Part shown: in pieces, positions 33,517 through 45,924 of the stretch
Layout: each line of letters opens with the position of its first letter
Numbering within the stretch: the first letter of the stretch is position 1
Assembly (NCBI GenBank): GCA_036429605.1
Contig: JAVFKD010000002.1
Location: 3,968,001 to 4,032,000, forward strand
Length of the DNA: 64,000 bases
Direction: 5' to 3'
Origin: Cladobotryum mycophilum
Taxonomy: Eukaryota > Ascomycota > Sordariomycetes > Hypocreales > Hypocreaceae
The notes under the pieces: model-generated
Databases searched by the model: none
Seen by the model: only the letters and a program-made list of their open reading frames with translations
What the model was told of the DNA's origin: nothing
Program-made: the position numbers and the translations under genes

Positions 33517-35413
33517 TTAAGAAACCTCATCTTGTAGCCCACCTGCCACTATTGCTGCTCCTAGGGCGGCCAACCCCCCAGCCTGCAATGTCCGGGCAAC
33601 GCTGTCTTGCGAAGAGCCCTCAAGCATCCAGAAGATGAGGCTGCAACTTGCCGCAGCCACAATTTGGGGTCCTGCTATGGCGACATTGTGTAGGCCCAAT
33701 ATGATACCTGGTCGGCGCTCGCATGCGTCGTCCACTCCCTCTCTGTGGTCATTGTTATCGTCCCCCGCCTTGTCTAGCTCCATAAGCTGGTGCGGATCAT
33801 CCTCTTCTAACAAGTACTCGTCATATTGCATCAGCGGCTCGGAATATATCGTGTTTCCGCCACGACCAGTGCTATGCACGACCTGTGCGCTGATGAGAGC
33901 GTATGGCGCCCAAATAGTGACTGCCCAACTAATGCCGCTGACACCGACGAGAATATAGACGCCGGTGAGTGATGATTCAAATGCTGTAGCAAGCATGCAT
34001 ATAGCAAAAAGAACCTGTGACGTGATCCACATGCAGCGAATGCTCCGTGTCAATCTAGTGAAGGCGCCGATGTTGACAGTAGTTTGTCTTCCACGATTGG
34101 CATGCTGGTGAGCGATGGAGACAAGGGCAACGGCGACCAGTGCGACCAGTGCGAAGAGCATCAATCCGAGGGAGCCCATTCTAGCTGCCCTGGCCTGGAT
34201 ATCCTTATTGGGGCGTTGTACGGCATTCAAATCATTTTTGTCTGTTCATTTAGTATTTTACGCATGAGAGCCGCCTGAGGCTTAGTATAGGCTTGTACTT
34301 ACAAGTTTCGCTTATATATGTGGTTGCATAGAAAAGGAAAGGAAACCAGCCCATCCACGAGAAGAACTGCACTTTGAATACCTGCTGCACCTGTCGGGGT
34401 AGGCGGAGGAAGCTAGTGCATAGATACCACAGCTGAGCGCGCACAGTATACGTCGAGCCTCTTGCTGCAGCGGAGTGCGTGTAGAGCTCATCTTCATCAT
34501 CCAATGCTGCGCTCCTTTCTCGCACGCTCAAGCACGTCAGGCCAACCGAGACGGCCAGGGTTCCCGACGTAAGGATACATAACATGGCAAACTGGGAATC
34601 GCCGCCCAGAGCCCGCAAAACGGGTATCTGCCGGAGGTCGACGAAACCCACGGCATAGGAGAGGATATTCGATGCACATACAACGCCACCCGCTACGGCA
34701 GTGGCTGTTGGCTGTTGCGTACGCGGGCACATGTCAGCAATGAGAGCGCGAAGTCCTCCTTGCAGTGGCTGCAGAGCAATGTTGAGAGACACGATGAAGA
34801 AGACGGTGATATATGCCGCTACTGCTTTGACTGGCTCTTCCTGGAAATGAGCGTCGGTGAAAGAACCGCTACCAGCCCAAAGACGTACGAGGACGGCGGA
34901 TAGTCTCTCGGCCGAGGCTAGCCCAAGCAGCGACGTGATGATAGCCACGGCACCCGACGCAATAAAGGGACGTCGCCGGCCCCAAGGGGAACGGCACTGG
35001 TCGCTAAGGATTCCACAGTACGGCTGTACCGTCATGCCCGCAAGCGGGCCGGTTATCCATACTAGTGCCTGGGCGGGCTTGCTGAGGCCGAGATCCCTGA
35101 GGTGTGCCTTCATGCTTCCGTCAGCTTTGTGATGTTGAAAGTTGAACGACAAAGAGTGTTGCTATGCATACGGAGCCATTTGAGAATATAAGAGCAAAGA
35201 CGCCTTGCAGTCTAGCGACTCATTAGTCCGTTTGACTCTACTCATCGAGATGGTGACGATGTATACTTACCCACCAATGCCCGCCGCCAGGAGGAAGAGA
35301 AATCCAAGACTTCTGGTCGGAGGAAATGGAGACTTGGAAATTTGAATATCTGGCTCAGGTTCGCCCCAAGCCTGGTCGAGGTCGTCGTCATCCGTGTCCC
35401 CGTTGAGATCCAT
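33517..35413 (-). CDS. GPH-family sucrose/alpha-glucoside transporter-like protein
   Basis: Twelve-helix permease of the GPH/SUT type (TC 2.A.2). Diagnostic segments are GLSKPAQALVWITGPLAG followed by VQPYCGILSD and R-S-x-W-G-R-R-R-P-F (the conserved loop after helix 2), LQGGLRALI, and SWMGWFPFLFYATTY in helix 7. Probable exons are 35413-35271, 35211-35172, 35124 (or 35114)-34303 and 34241-33517. With GT-AG sites the second and third exons do not join in phase; using 35124 the total is one base short of a multiple of three. A loop of about 40 acidic residues (YLLEEDDPHQLMELDKAGDDNN region) sits between late helices. It is divergent from the ABC transporter over a repeat-bearing region. Confidence 0.85.
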
Positions 35414-35760
35414 AACGTTGAATCACTGCAAGTCCTTGGTGGTGAGAGTGACTCCACTGGGGGGAAGAATGAATGAGACGGAAAAGGGAGAGGGACTGCT
35501 TCTACAAACCACATTATTTGGCAGCAAGTTCAAGTCAATGCCAATAGAGCTAGAGCAGGAACCTATAGCCCTGTCGATATTGCGTGATCGCCTGAAGCTC
35601 CGGCGACGAAGAGGGCTCTTATGGGGTGGGTGGCGCAGCTGCTCGTGGATCGCCCTAACTATCACATCTTGTATCCACCAGCTTCGGCTCCGGCTTCCCA
35701 GGGGTGCACGCCGAGCAGTAGCAAAAAAGAGAGCTGCCCGTCCTGCTGCGGAGATACCCA

Positions 35761-35975
35761 TATGGGTGGACCGGCAACTACCCGAAATGGTCTCAAGGAT
35801 GTAACGCTATATCGTAAGAAGGATTTTGGAGGATGACTACCATGCATGCTGCCTAAAATGTACTCAAATCCTGTAGGATCCTGAAATCACAAGGGTGGCC
35901 AAGAGGTTGAACTGCCCAAAACGGTCTTGAGGATGCAAGGGTATCTAATGAAGGATTTTGGAGGATGACTGCCGC
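35761..35975. repeat. Two further copies of the 31-kb promoter repeat
   Basis: Copies at about 35761-35900 and 35904-35975 share AAGGATTTTGGAGGATGACT, and the first also shares AAATCCTGTAGGATCCTGAA with the copies at 31250-31880. They lie between the divergent sugar-type transporter and ABC transporter genes. Confidence 0.85.
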
Positions 35976-36103
35976 CATGCTGACCAACAACAAAATTGAT
36001 GCACCAAACCGGCCAACCTAACTACACAATGGGTTAAATCCCTAATGACCAAGGGCAATATCAAAATTGCGACGTGTGGTGCGACTTCTACGCAGTGATT
36101 TAG

Positions 36104-39100
36104 TATAATCTTGTAGTTTTTCTCTTGCTCTATACATCGGCGTTGCTTCCACCTGTTCCATGTAAAGCTCTATGGGATGGATTCTACGCTTTTTTTGAGC
36201 AGACCGCCTTGTCAATTCTGCCGTCTGTCATTTTCATATGTGCATCAACACTGACTATCCTAACCGTCGTACGGAAGCCGCTGCGAGTCAATCATGGCTT
36301 GCAGCTTAGGCTGAAACTGGTACTGCTCTCCGTTGGTGTAGTTGCAGCTGGGCTATCATATTAATCTTTCATAACAGGGAGTCTGCAGCGCTTTGGTTGG
36401 CACCCAGATCCTCTTGCTCGCATCATGGGCCGCATCCAGAACTGTGCATGGCTATGTGCCCATTGCAGCCAGCATCCTCAAGCTGGTCGTTTCGAGCGTG
36501 ATTCTCTACCTGTCGTATCAGGAACATCGGGGATGCATTCATCCCTCGATTCTAACCAGTAGCTACCTTATCCTCACTATCCTGCTCGAACTAGCCGAAG
36601 CGAGAACCCTTTGGAGTCGCCTTGGTGATGCTCCCATCACCACCATGTTGGCCGCATCTATTGCTTTCAAATTCGTCATTCTATTGCTCCGAGAGCTGCC
36701 AAAGCCACCAACCCCAATCACCAACAAATGGTACACAGCCAAAGAGTCCACTGGTGGTCTCTTAAATCGCACGCTACTTTGGTGGTCGAACTCACTCTTT
36801 AAAAAAGGTCACCGAAGCATCCTTACCAACGACGATCTCGGGGATATTGACGAGAAATTCGACTCGTCAACTCTCTTGGCGGCAATTACATCAACGTGGG
36901 CTAGTTGTATGTGCCAACCTTAGCCTACCGCGAAAGTGTAACTTGCTAATATGTTCGCCGGGTGCAGCCTATAAATCTGGAAGATACTCATTGGCATGGG
37001 TGATATTGGGAACTTTCAAGCATCACTACCTCTTGATCGCGGTCCCCCGACTCTTTTTATCCGCATTCATGTTTGCGCAGCCCTTTCTGATCAACCGAGT
37101 GATCGATTTTGTAGGAGAGCCACCGGCGCGATACAATCAGGAAGTGGCTCGTGGCTTGATCGCAGCGACATTCTTCGTGTACGCTGGAATTTCGGTATGC
37201 CTCCGACTATCAACCACAGAGCAAAAGTCCCCTACTGACCATATCCTAGGTAACGAGATACTTTTACAAACGCCTGGTCTTCCAACTCATTACCATGATC
37301 CGAGGTGCGCTAGTCGGTCTAATATACCAGAAGACGCTGAATCTTGAGACCTGCTCGGTTACCGACTCAGCCCCCGTTACCCTCATGAGCACTGATATCG
37401 ATGGTATTATTTCTGCCACGCAATCATTTCATGATTTGTGGCCCGGTGTGATTGAGCTCGGCGCCGGCCTGGTCCTGCTTGATCACAAGGCGGGTCACTC
37501 GAGTTTCCTGGTACTAGTACCAGGCATGCGTAAGTGCTTCTGTCTAATTTGCGACCCGAGCCGAGTCTAATCCTTCACGGCAGTCTGCTGGCTAGTATCA
37601 CAAACAATTTCCAAGACCATGATTCCCGCCCAACGAGCCTGGAACGAGGCGATCCAGACCAGGGTCTCGGTTACCTCATCTATGCTCGGTCAGATTAAGG
37701 GAATTAAGATGCTGGGACTAAGCGATTACATGACCCAAGCTATCGACAGCTTTCGGATTTTCGAGTTGAGCATGTCTCAGAAATTTAGAACTGTGCTCGC
37801 CTGGGTCACAAGTTTCTGTGCGTGTTCCCTCTCCATGAGCCATACAAGGCAAATCTAACAGCTCTCCAGCGGCGACTGTCAACTCACTCTCGCCCATCGT
37901 TGTCGTCGTTGCAGCCGTCCTTTCGGCCAAGGGCTCACCAGACTTCACAGCAAGCGAGATATTCACGACCCTCTCTATCGTCATCCTTGTGTCGCAGCCA
38001 ATTTCAAATCTTGTCGGGTCATATACGGTCTTAATGTCAGGTCTTGCCTGCTGTAGCCGGATTCAAAGCTTCCTTCTACTCAACGAGAAGGCTGATTACA
38101 GAGGGTTCGTTGAGAAGCCTGAGAGCCCTCTGCCGTCCCCGAATGAGAAATACGAGCTCTCGAGCGAGCTAGGCCTAGAGCTACAGGCATTTTCAGGCCT
38201 TGCCTGCGAAATGCCGTCACCCGTTGTCGACGTCCGCCAGGCTACCTTTATCACGAACGATCAACGGACTGAACTGCTCTATAACATCAACTTCCAACTC
38301 TCAGCTGGCTCCATCTCAATGGTCGTAGGTCGCGTCGGTTGTGGGAAATCTTCGCTGCTCAAAGGCATCCTCGGCGAGCTACACACATTCAGCGGCGCAG
38401 TCCATTTGGCCACATCCTCAGTAGCGTACTGCAACCAGACCCCCTGGCTTCGAAACATTTCTCTTCGAGATAACATTGTGGGCCCATTTCCTTTCGATAA
38501 AGAGTTGTATGCCCAAGTTGTCACAGCATGTGCTCTTGAACGAGATTTCGCGTCGTTCCCACGCGGAGACAAAACTCTCGTTGGAAGTGGTGGAACAGCA
38601 CTCAGTGGTGGACAGAGACAGAGAGTCGTATGTCTCTGAACAATTCTTTCCGGTCTAAGAGCTCAGGGCTGACACTCTACAATGCATAGGGGCTTGCAAG
38701 GGCTGTTTATTCTCGACATACGATTATCCTTCTCGATGATGTTCTCAGCGGCCTCGACAGCACGACATCAGCCACTATTTTCAACTCTCTACTCGGCGAT
38801 GATGGATTGCTTCGCCGCAGAAATGCAACTGTCCTCTTCGCCACGCATTCAAGTACGTACTCTTCATGCCCTTTCGCCGAGGCTAAACTGACCCTACGCC
38901 GCAGTCCAGTTCCTTCACAAGGCAGACTTTGTGACTGTACTTGAATCAGGGAGGATCAAGTATAATCAAGTAAAATTTGACTCCATCAATGAAGAAATGA
39001 GTAGTGCGATACGGATGTATGTGAAAAAGACATGCTTAGACACGCAGTCAGATGTTGGCCCTGAAGAGGAACTCGGCGAATTGCCTTTGCACAAGGCCAC

Positions 39101-41245
39101 ATTGGGAAACCCGAGAGATTTCGATCTCACTCGCCAGTCTGGAGATTTAGGTCTATATCTGTTCTATCTGGGGTCGATAGGACCTGTCTTCACTTTGGCT
39201 TTGCTCATCTTGACCATTTCGTTTTCTGTCTTCAAGAAGATGCCACGTTAGTGAATTATGGTCATCACTGGAGTCGAACTGCTGAACGCTGATGAAATGC
39301 ATAGAGATATGGCTCCGGATATGTACCGAACACGGAATGGACGAGGACCAGGGCCACTTTCTACGCGTGTACATTGCCCTAGCCGTGGCCTGTATTGCGT
39401 CGATCTGGCTCCTCTGCAGGTGGGTGCTCCTTAGTATAGGTTTGTATCCTTGGTGAGAATATCCATGCTAACCAAGGACGCCAAGATTTTTCCTCATTCA
39501 CGTTATCAGCAGATCCTCGCAAAACCTGCACAAGCTGTTGCTGGAGGCGGTGATGAAGTGAGCAAAACCTGTTCTCTTGAATAATAGCCATGATATCTCA
39601 TGCATTAACAATACTCCGCGAGCAGAGCACCACTTCATTTCTTCACTTCGACCGATAGTGGCGTCACTTTGAATCGGTGAGTTGACCTCCCAAATACCTG
39701 GTTTTTTTCCCATCCCCTGCTAACGCTATGAGATGAATAGCTTTAGCCAGGACATGACCATCATAGACCAGACATTGCCTGCGAGTTCCTTTAATGCCCT
39801 GCGAGGTTGGATACTACAATCCTTATTAGCCAATGTTTCATCCTACTAATTGTGAAGAAGATACCTTTAACATCCTTACCGAGATAGCGATCATTACATC
39901 CGGCGCACAGTATGTTGCGCTTATCATTCCGTTCTGCATGGTCGCGCTCTATTTTGTCCAGACCTACTATCTGCGCACATCGCGACAGATCCGTCATCTC
40001 GATCTCGAAGCAAAGTCGCCCCTGTATACTCACTTTTCCGAGACGCTCAGCGGGCTCATCACCATCCGAGCCATGGGTTGGAAGCAAGGTTTCATCGAGG
40101 AGAACAACGAGCGCCTCAACAAATCCCAGACGCCATTTTATCTTGCCTATTACATCCAGCAGTGGCTGAATATCGTCTTGGACTTTTTCGTCTGTAATAT
40201 TGCCACTATCTTCGTCGCTGTGGCGGTGCTGAAGCGCGATTCGACGTCGAAAGCCGCCACTGGCCTCGCCATGCTGAACATCATCAGCTTCAACAACACG
40301 CTTTCCTTCCTCATCAACTCGTGGACAAACTTGGAGACCTCATTGGGAGCCGTCGCGCGGTTACGCACCTTTTTGCTCCAGACTCCCAAGGAGGCCCTCG
40401 AGGTTGAGCGCCAGGACCCGCCGCCTGATTGGCCTACCAGGGGCGACATCGAATTCATCAACGTCACATCAAGTTACGGGTATAGCTTGCCATATCCTTT
40501 TCTGAAAGTCTGGGCATTTCTGACATGAATACACCTAGCCCCGAGCTCTCTCCTACCATCAAAAGCGTGTCTCTGAAAATCAAGGCTGGACAGAAAGTTG
40601 GCATATGTGGTCGGACTGGAAGGTAATTCAGGCCCCTTAGGAAGGCGAAGCAGGCGACCTAACATGTAGTAGTGGCAAATCATCTCTAATTCTTACTCTC
40701 CTCCGCCTCTTGAACCTCAGATCAGGTTCTCTACGCATCGACGGGCTCGACCTCACCGTCCTCAGGCGCGAGGCGATTCGATCTCGTATCATCACGCTGC
40801 CCCAGGAGCCCGTCATACTGCCTGGGACAGTGAGAGAGAACCTTTACCCAGCTGAACAGGTATTTTCAGATAAGGACCTTGTCGCAGCCTTAGAAAAGAC
40901 AGGAATGTGGGAAGTCATCAGCTTCCGGGGGGTCTTGGTGCCGAGTTGGACGCGATGGGCCTCTCTGTTGGTCAGAAACAGCTCTTCTGCCTCTCTCGTG
41001 CCATTCTCCGCAAGACAAAGATATTGCTGTTAGATGAAGCAACGAGCAGCCTAGATCACGACACGGAGCAGGAACTGCGGCGGGTGCTACGTGCCGAATT
41101 TGCTGACTGCACCGTCCTCGAGGTTGCTCACAAGCTGGAAGCGATTGCCTCGTACGATGTAGTTATCGTCATGCAAGATGGGGAAATTGTCGAAATAGGA
41201 GACCCTCGAGAACTGTTACAGGTTGACTTCAGCGGGTTGGCATGA
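36104..41245 (+). CDS. ABC transporter, ABCC/MRP subfamily (start missing, one frameshift)
   Basis: Full-length-type exporter: TMD0-like N-terminus (about 36125-36700), TMD1, NBD1 with Walker A GRVGCGKSS, signature LSGGQRQRV and Walker B IILLDDVLSGLD, TMD2, and NBD2 with Walker A GRTGSSGKSS (intron-split) and Walker B ILLLDEATSSLD. About a dozen short introns interrupt it, for example 36909-36967 and 37195-37250. Two defects appear. The first recognisable exon has no in-frame ATG after the TAG at 36101, so the start is lost or in an unseen exon. In NBD2 the frame breaks at the G6 run 40927-40932, where one more G would join ISFRG to LGAELDAMGLSVGQKQ. Family members export conjugates, peptides and toxins from cytosol or into vacuoles. 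Confidence 0.85.
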
Positions 41246-41889
41246 TTCATTTCGTCTCGATAGACTAACATAATCTACTACGTAGAGACATTAGAGTTAG
41301 GTTACGGCGTCATCTCCAATCCGTGTGCATAGATCGAAATATAGAGTTCTAGACCCAGTCAAATAAACAGAAAAGAGTCCAGACATAATATTACCCACTC
41401 GCAGCGCATTTCCGAAGGGCATGTTGAACCTAAAAGAGCAGACTTCGGCATATCGGTCACGCTCCAGCCACGTATGAAGTCTCATGGTATCCACAAGGAA
41501 ACATATTGCGAGCAACTCACTGTATAGAGCTGCCGTTTATACTCGGTGACTGGTCGGCATGGAAAAACGCGCCGATGTTGCGGGGGGCCGACGCAGACAC
41601 CGTCAGCAGGGTTGCCTGTGTAGTACCATGTTGTGCTTGGGGCTATTTGCTGTGCCATGATGGAGAATCGCTGGAGAGAAGGCCATGTCGCCTGGTCGTT
41701 TTCGGATAAAGTGGCAGAGGAGCACAGCCCGCTTCTTCGGATAACACGACAATATCTCCCACAGATATCGTACCACCATCTGTTAACGCAACCAACTGTG
41801 TTGAAAGACTTCCCACAATCCCTCTCATCCAAGGCCAATGACGAAGAAGCCTCTGAAAGTCAGATCAATCTATTTATAATCTATATCCA
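41246..41889. other. 3' flank of the ABC transporter with an unrecognised minus-strand frame
   Basis: A minus-strand frame of about 118 codons (41838-41482) has several Cys and Trp residues, but I recognise no domain and no intron structure. It may be a decayed small secreted protein gene or chance. Confidence 0.2.
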
Positions 41890-42200
41890 CATGGGGAAGA
41901 AGCCGAGAGAAATCTCAGGGCTATGTTATGACTACCTTCTAAATTAAGTTAGGATTAGTTTTATTACCTAAAAACATTCTTTTAACTTATAATCTATTTT
42001 AGCTATAGTATAAGTAGATCTATTAAAGGATTTTATTATGTATTTATTGAATGAGTCGGTATGGGCTAAACGATATGTCTTTTAATAAGTCTAGTGAGGT
42101 ACAGGAGTCTGTGTCTATATAAAAAAGAAACCGAGAGAAATCTTAGGGCTATGCTACGGCTACCTAGATGAGTCAGGCAGCCTAGTAAGAGGGTTAGGGT
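41890..42200 (+). repeat. Dispersed repeat A, copy 1
   Basis: Contains GTCTAGTGAGGTACAGGAGT and CCGAGAGAAATCT-AGGGCTATG, the latter twice about 225 bp apart. Diverged copies lie at 48189-48460 (opposite strand) and 58970-59185. It is AT-biased with transition-type differences between copies, as expected for a RIP-damaged transposon end. Confidence 0.75.
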
Positions 42201-42453
42201 CATGGTGACTAATTGTACAGACCCCCGCGCTCTCGACTCGTCCGCCCACAGTTGGACTGCCAACAATCGGATTCCGAACAGGCAAGTCGGTCAGTGCTCA
42301 ACTGGGTCTAGGCCCGAGACATAGGGTCTGGCGATGCCAGAGATCCTCTACAGCCGCTTGCCGGGCACAGACGGACGGTTCTGGCCATTATCACCACTAC
42401 AAACGGCGGCGCGCACGCGTTTGACGTAGCGCCGCCGTCAGACAAAAGGACTA

Positions 42454-42923
42454 CCCGTAGGCAACCCCTGCGGGGGCTAACCAAGGGCATTACCCCTTAG
42501 TTTGGCACAAAATTCTAGGACAGTTATAAAATTCTAAGACAGTCGGACTCACCTTATTACTATAAATAGTATATTTTTTTGATATTTAATTTTGTTTTTC
42601 ATAATATTTTTATAAATATTATTATTATTTATATTATTATTTTTTACATAATATTATATTATTAAAAGCTTTACTATATATATTATAAAAAGTTTATATA
42701 TATAATAATTAAAATTAATATATAATATTTATTTTATTATTTTTATTTTCATATTAAAAAAATCTATTTATGTATTAAGAAAATATAAATATAATGATTT
42801 AGTAAGAAATACAGGGCAAAATATATTAATCCAGCTATCCTAGAATTTTATAACTGCCCTACAATTTTGTACCTAAGTAAGGGGTGAGGCACTTAGTTGG
42901 CCCCCGCAGGGGTTGCCTACAGG
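42454..42923. mobile_element. MITE with ~95 bp inverted repeats and TA duplication
   Basis: The left end starts CCCGTAGGCAACCCCTGCGG, the right end in reverse complement CCTGTAGGCAACCCCTGCGG. The inverted repeat continues through CCCCTTA...ACAAAATT...GGACAG...TATAAAATTCTA to about 95 bp. TA flanks both ends (42452-42453, 42924-42925). The interior (about 42560-42830) is almost pure A+T. The termini and GGACAG motifs resemble the element at 59201-59550. Confidence 0.8.
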
Positions 42924-43336
42924 TAACTCAGGACTAACTCTGTTGCTTCCAAGAATGGAGACGGCTGCACAGACCAGTAGCACTCATTACCAACAGCAAG
43001 CAGCAAGCAATACGTAACGTCGTAATTGGAACCTGGGGGTACTCACGCCATTTCTAGGTAGTAATAAGAGATTTACAAGTTTCGCAACAGGAAGGTCCTT
43101 ATCACAGGTATGGAGGGCGAATTATGGAGAAGGAATAGCATGGGACAATACCATGCATTTATATCCTGCGCCGCCCAGTAAATAGCAACGGCGGCCATCC
43201 CTCTCGATACAGACTTCAGTTCTACAGCGAGCTAATATATACAGAGGAGAGTAGAGGGTCCCTCCTAGTATTATTCCGTGGACGAGTCTCTTTTTGCTTT
43301 TTGTCCTGCTAGATACCACAGCTAGCTCTACCTCCT
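42924..43336. other. Intergenic, sedolisin promoter
   Basis: No coding frame supported. The last ~120 bases before the ATG at 43337 are pyrimidine-rich and likely the leader of the protease gene. Confidence 0.35.
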
Positions 43337-45330
43337 ATGGCATCTTCTCTCATGTCTGACACGCTACGGCTCCTCTCCCTCGTGGCCGCCCTGACGCCAA
43401 CCGCGTTTGCTGGCGTCCACGGGGTGCTTGACGCCGTCCCCGGTGGCTGGACAATTCACAATGGCATGGCGGCAGCCGACTCGGAGCTCTCCACCTTCAC
43501 CATTGCGCTGTCCATGTCGAATCTGGACAACCTGGAGTCGATGCTGATGGACGTTGCCACGCCAGGCAATGAAAAGTACGGCCAGTTTCTCGATGACGAG
43601 GCCATTGGCAAAACCTTTGCACCCCCGCCGGCGCCGTTGATGATGTGACCAGCTGGCTGCAGGAGAGCGGCGTTGCCCACTACAAGGTCGAGGGTTCCTT
43701 TATCGACTTCGCAGCTGATATTCCTACCGTGAATAAGCTGTTTAATGCCGACTACCAGTATTATAGGAGCGGCGCGGCTATCAAGTTGCGCACACTACAA
43801 TACTCCATTCCCGATCATATCCAGCAACACATTGAGATGGTGGATCCGGCCACCTTCTTCGGGACGCCCACGGCTTTCAAGCGGTCGATCAAGAAGGAGA
43901 GTCTCCCCAAGATCCCTAGACGCGTCGCTGACAACGCCTCGTGCGCCCAAGCTCTTTCGCCGGGCTGCGTGAAGCAGCTCTACAACGTTGGCGACTACGA
44001 GGCTGATCCTGCTTCCGGCAGCCGCATCGGTTTCAGCAGCTTCCTCAATCAGTCAGCTCTGTACAGCGACGCTTTCTTGTACGAGACGGCATTTGAGATC
44101 CCCGCCCAAAACTTTTCTGTCGAGCTCATCGCCGGTGGGATCAATAACCAAGACCCGAAGACGGCTTGGATTAGAGAAGCGAACCTGGATGCTCAGAACA
44201 TTATCGGCGTAGCGCATCCGCTTCCCATCACCGAGTTCATCACAGGTGGCTCCCCGTGAGTCCCCCCACCCCCAGTTTTCCACACCTTTTCCGCGCATCC
44301 CTCTGTACATGTCTGTCGCTAACTCAGTTATCTCCAGGCCCTTTATTCCTGACATTGGCCAGCCCACTGCGGCTGACAACAGAAATGAACCTTATCTTCC
44401 GTACTACCGATACCTCCTGAGCCAGCCCCGGTCGAAGCTCCCTCAGGTCATCTCCAACTCCTACGGTGATGTAGAAGATGTAAGTCTTCTCTTTTTTTCT
44501 TTTTTTTCTTTTCAAACACACAGCCTTTCCCTTGACTAGTCAATTATATGCCGGCAGCATCTAACCACTCGTAACAACAGACGGTTCCGTACTACTACGC
44601 CAAGTTCACATGTGACCTAATCGGCATCATGGGTCTTCGCGGTATTAGCATTTTAGTGTCTTCGGGAGACCTGGGTGTCGGAGGCGGTTGCCTGTCGACG
44701 GATAACAAGACGGTTCAGTTTGACCCAATCTTCCCGGCGACGTGCCCGTATGTCACCGCAGTTGGCGGCACTGTTGCTGTCAGTCCTGAGATTGCCTGGG
44801 TAGGCAGCTCTGGAGGGTTCAGCAAGTACTTCAAGCGTCCGCTGTATCAGGAGCGCGCCATTAGGGAATATTTGGGGAAACTGTCAGCCGAGACTCAAAA
44901 GTTCTACGGCCAATATACCAACTTCAACGGCAGAGGCTTCCCGGACATATCAGCACACAGCGTCAGCCCCCGCTACACCACCTACTACGCTGGCAAAGCT
45001 GCAGGCAACGGCGGCACTTCTGCAGCAGCCCCCGTTGTAGCGGCCATTGTCGCCCTACTCAACGATGCTCGCCTGCAGGCCGGCAAGTCTCCGCTCGGCT
45101 GGTTAAACCCTCTTTTCTATGCGTTCGGACCCAAAGTACTTACCGACATTGTCGGCGGCTACTCGATCGGCTGCAATGGCAACAACACGCAGAGCGGGAA
45201 GCCTGAGCCTTCAAACGCAGGCAGGGTGCCCGGAGGCGCGCAATGGAATGCTACCGAAGGCTGGGATCCCGTCACTGGCTACGGCACTCCTGACTTTCAG
45301 AAGATCAAGGACCTGGTTCTGTCATACTAA
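43337..45330 (+). CDS. S53 sedolisin / tripeptidyl-peptidase-like protease, frameshifted in the propeptide
   Basis: Secreted serine-carboxyl peptidase. Signal peptide near residues 1-25 (LRLLSLVAALTPTAFA), Pro-kumamolisin activation domain, then the S53 catalytic domain. Catalytic residues are all visible: E and D in REANLDAQ, D in SSGDLG, and S in GGTSAAAP. The C-terminal Ca site (GWDPVTGYGTPDF) is intact. Exons 43337-44255, 44338-44479 and 44581-45330 sum to 1811 nt, one short of a multiple of three. The break is in the propeptide near 43621-43635 (CCCCCGCCGGCGCC), after which family sequence resumes in the next frame (DDVTSWLQESG). As read, translation ends at a TGA near 43648. It is the closest protease to the UstYa and secreted-protein locus. 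Confidence 0.87.
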
Positions 45331-45924
45331 ATGCCCTGCCTGTACCGGACGCTCTTTGTGGAGACGCGTTTGACTATCGAGTACAAATTACTAGGGACAC
45401 CAGCCTAGAATAAAAGATGTTAATAGTAGTCAAGTTTTAAAATGTGTGGGAACAGTGACGTGCGTGCTGTAAGACATCCCCAGAGTTTCTCTACTACAGT
45501 AGTGTAGTATATTAGCACGGGGGTGATGCTATTGTAGAAGGGATAATAAATAGCCTGCTTGGCTGTTGTCTGTCACATCCAACCGTGGGCCCGGCAGGGC
45601 TCTCACTGTGAGGCTACACACTCAATTAAACAAATAGAATTGCCTGTCTAGGAAAAGGGGTAGGAAGGCGGCAGCCTTCATCTCCCTGTGCTATCTAAAT
45701 AGGTGACAAGCCGGATGACTTGGGCTTTCTGATTACCCGGCCTCCGGCGTATGCCAGTGAGCTGGTTCCGGGTTATGCGACAACAGAAGGCTGTCATCCC
45801 CCTCACCGTCTGCGCCGTGTCTGTGACTGTTTGGCATCCACCCGTCGGCAGAGATAAAAGTATGTGCAGTGGAATCCACGGCAACATGTCTCTCTCCGAC
45901 CCCCATTCGCCTCGCTACATACCA
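45331..45924. other. Intergenic
   Basis: No supported gene between the sedolisin stop and the chitinase remnant. Confidence 0.35.

Noticed and set aside
41482..41838. Cys/Trp-rich minus-strand frame as a LysM or killer-protein-like gene
   Set aside because: I could not match the spacing of any known Cys-rich domain, and no signal peptide or intron structure was found.
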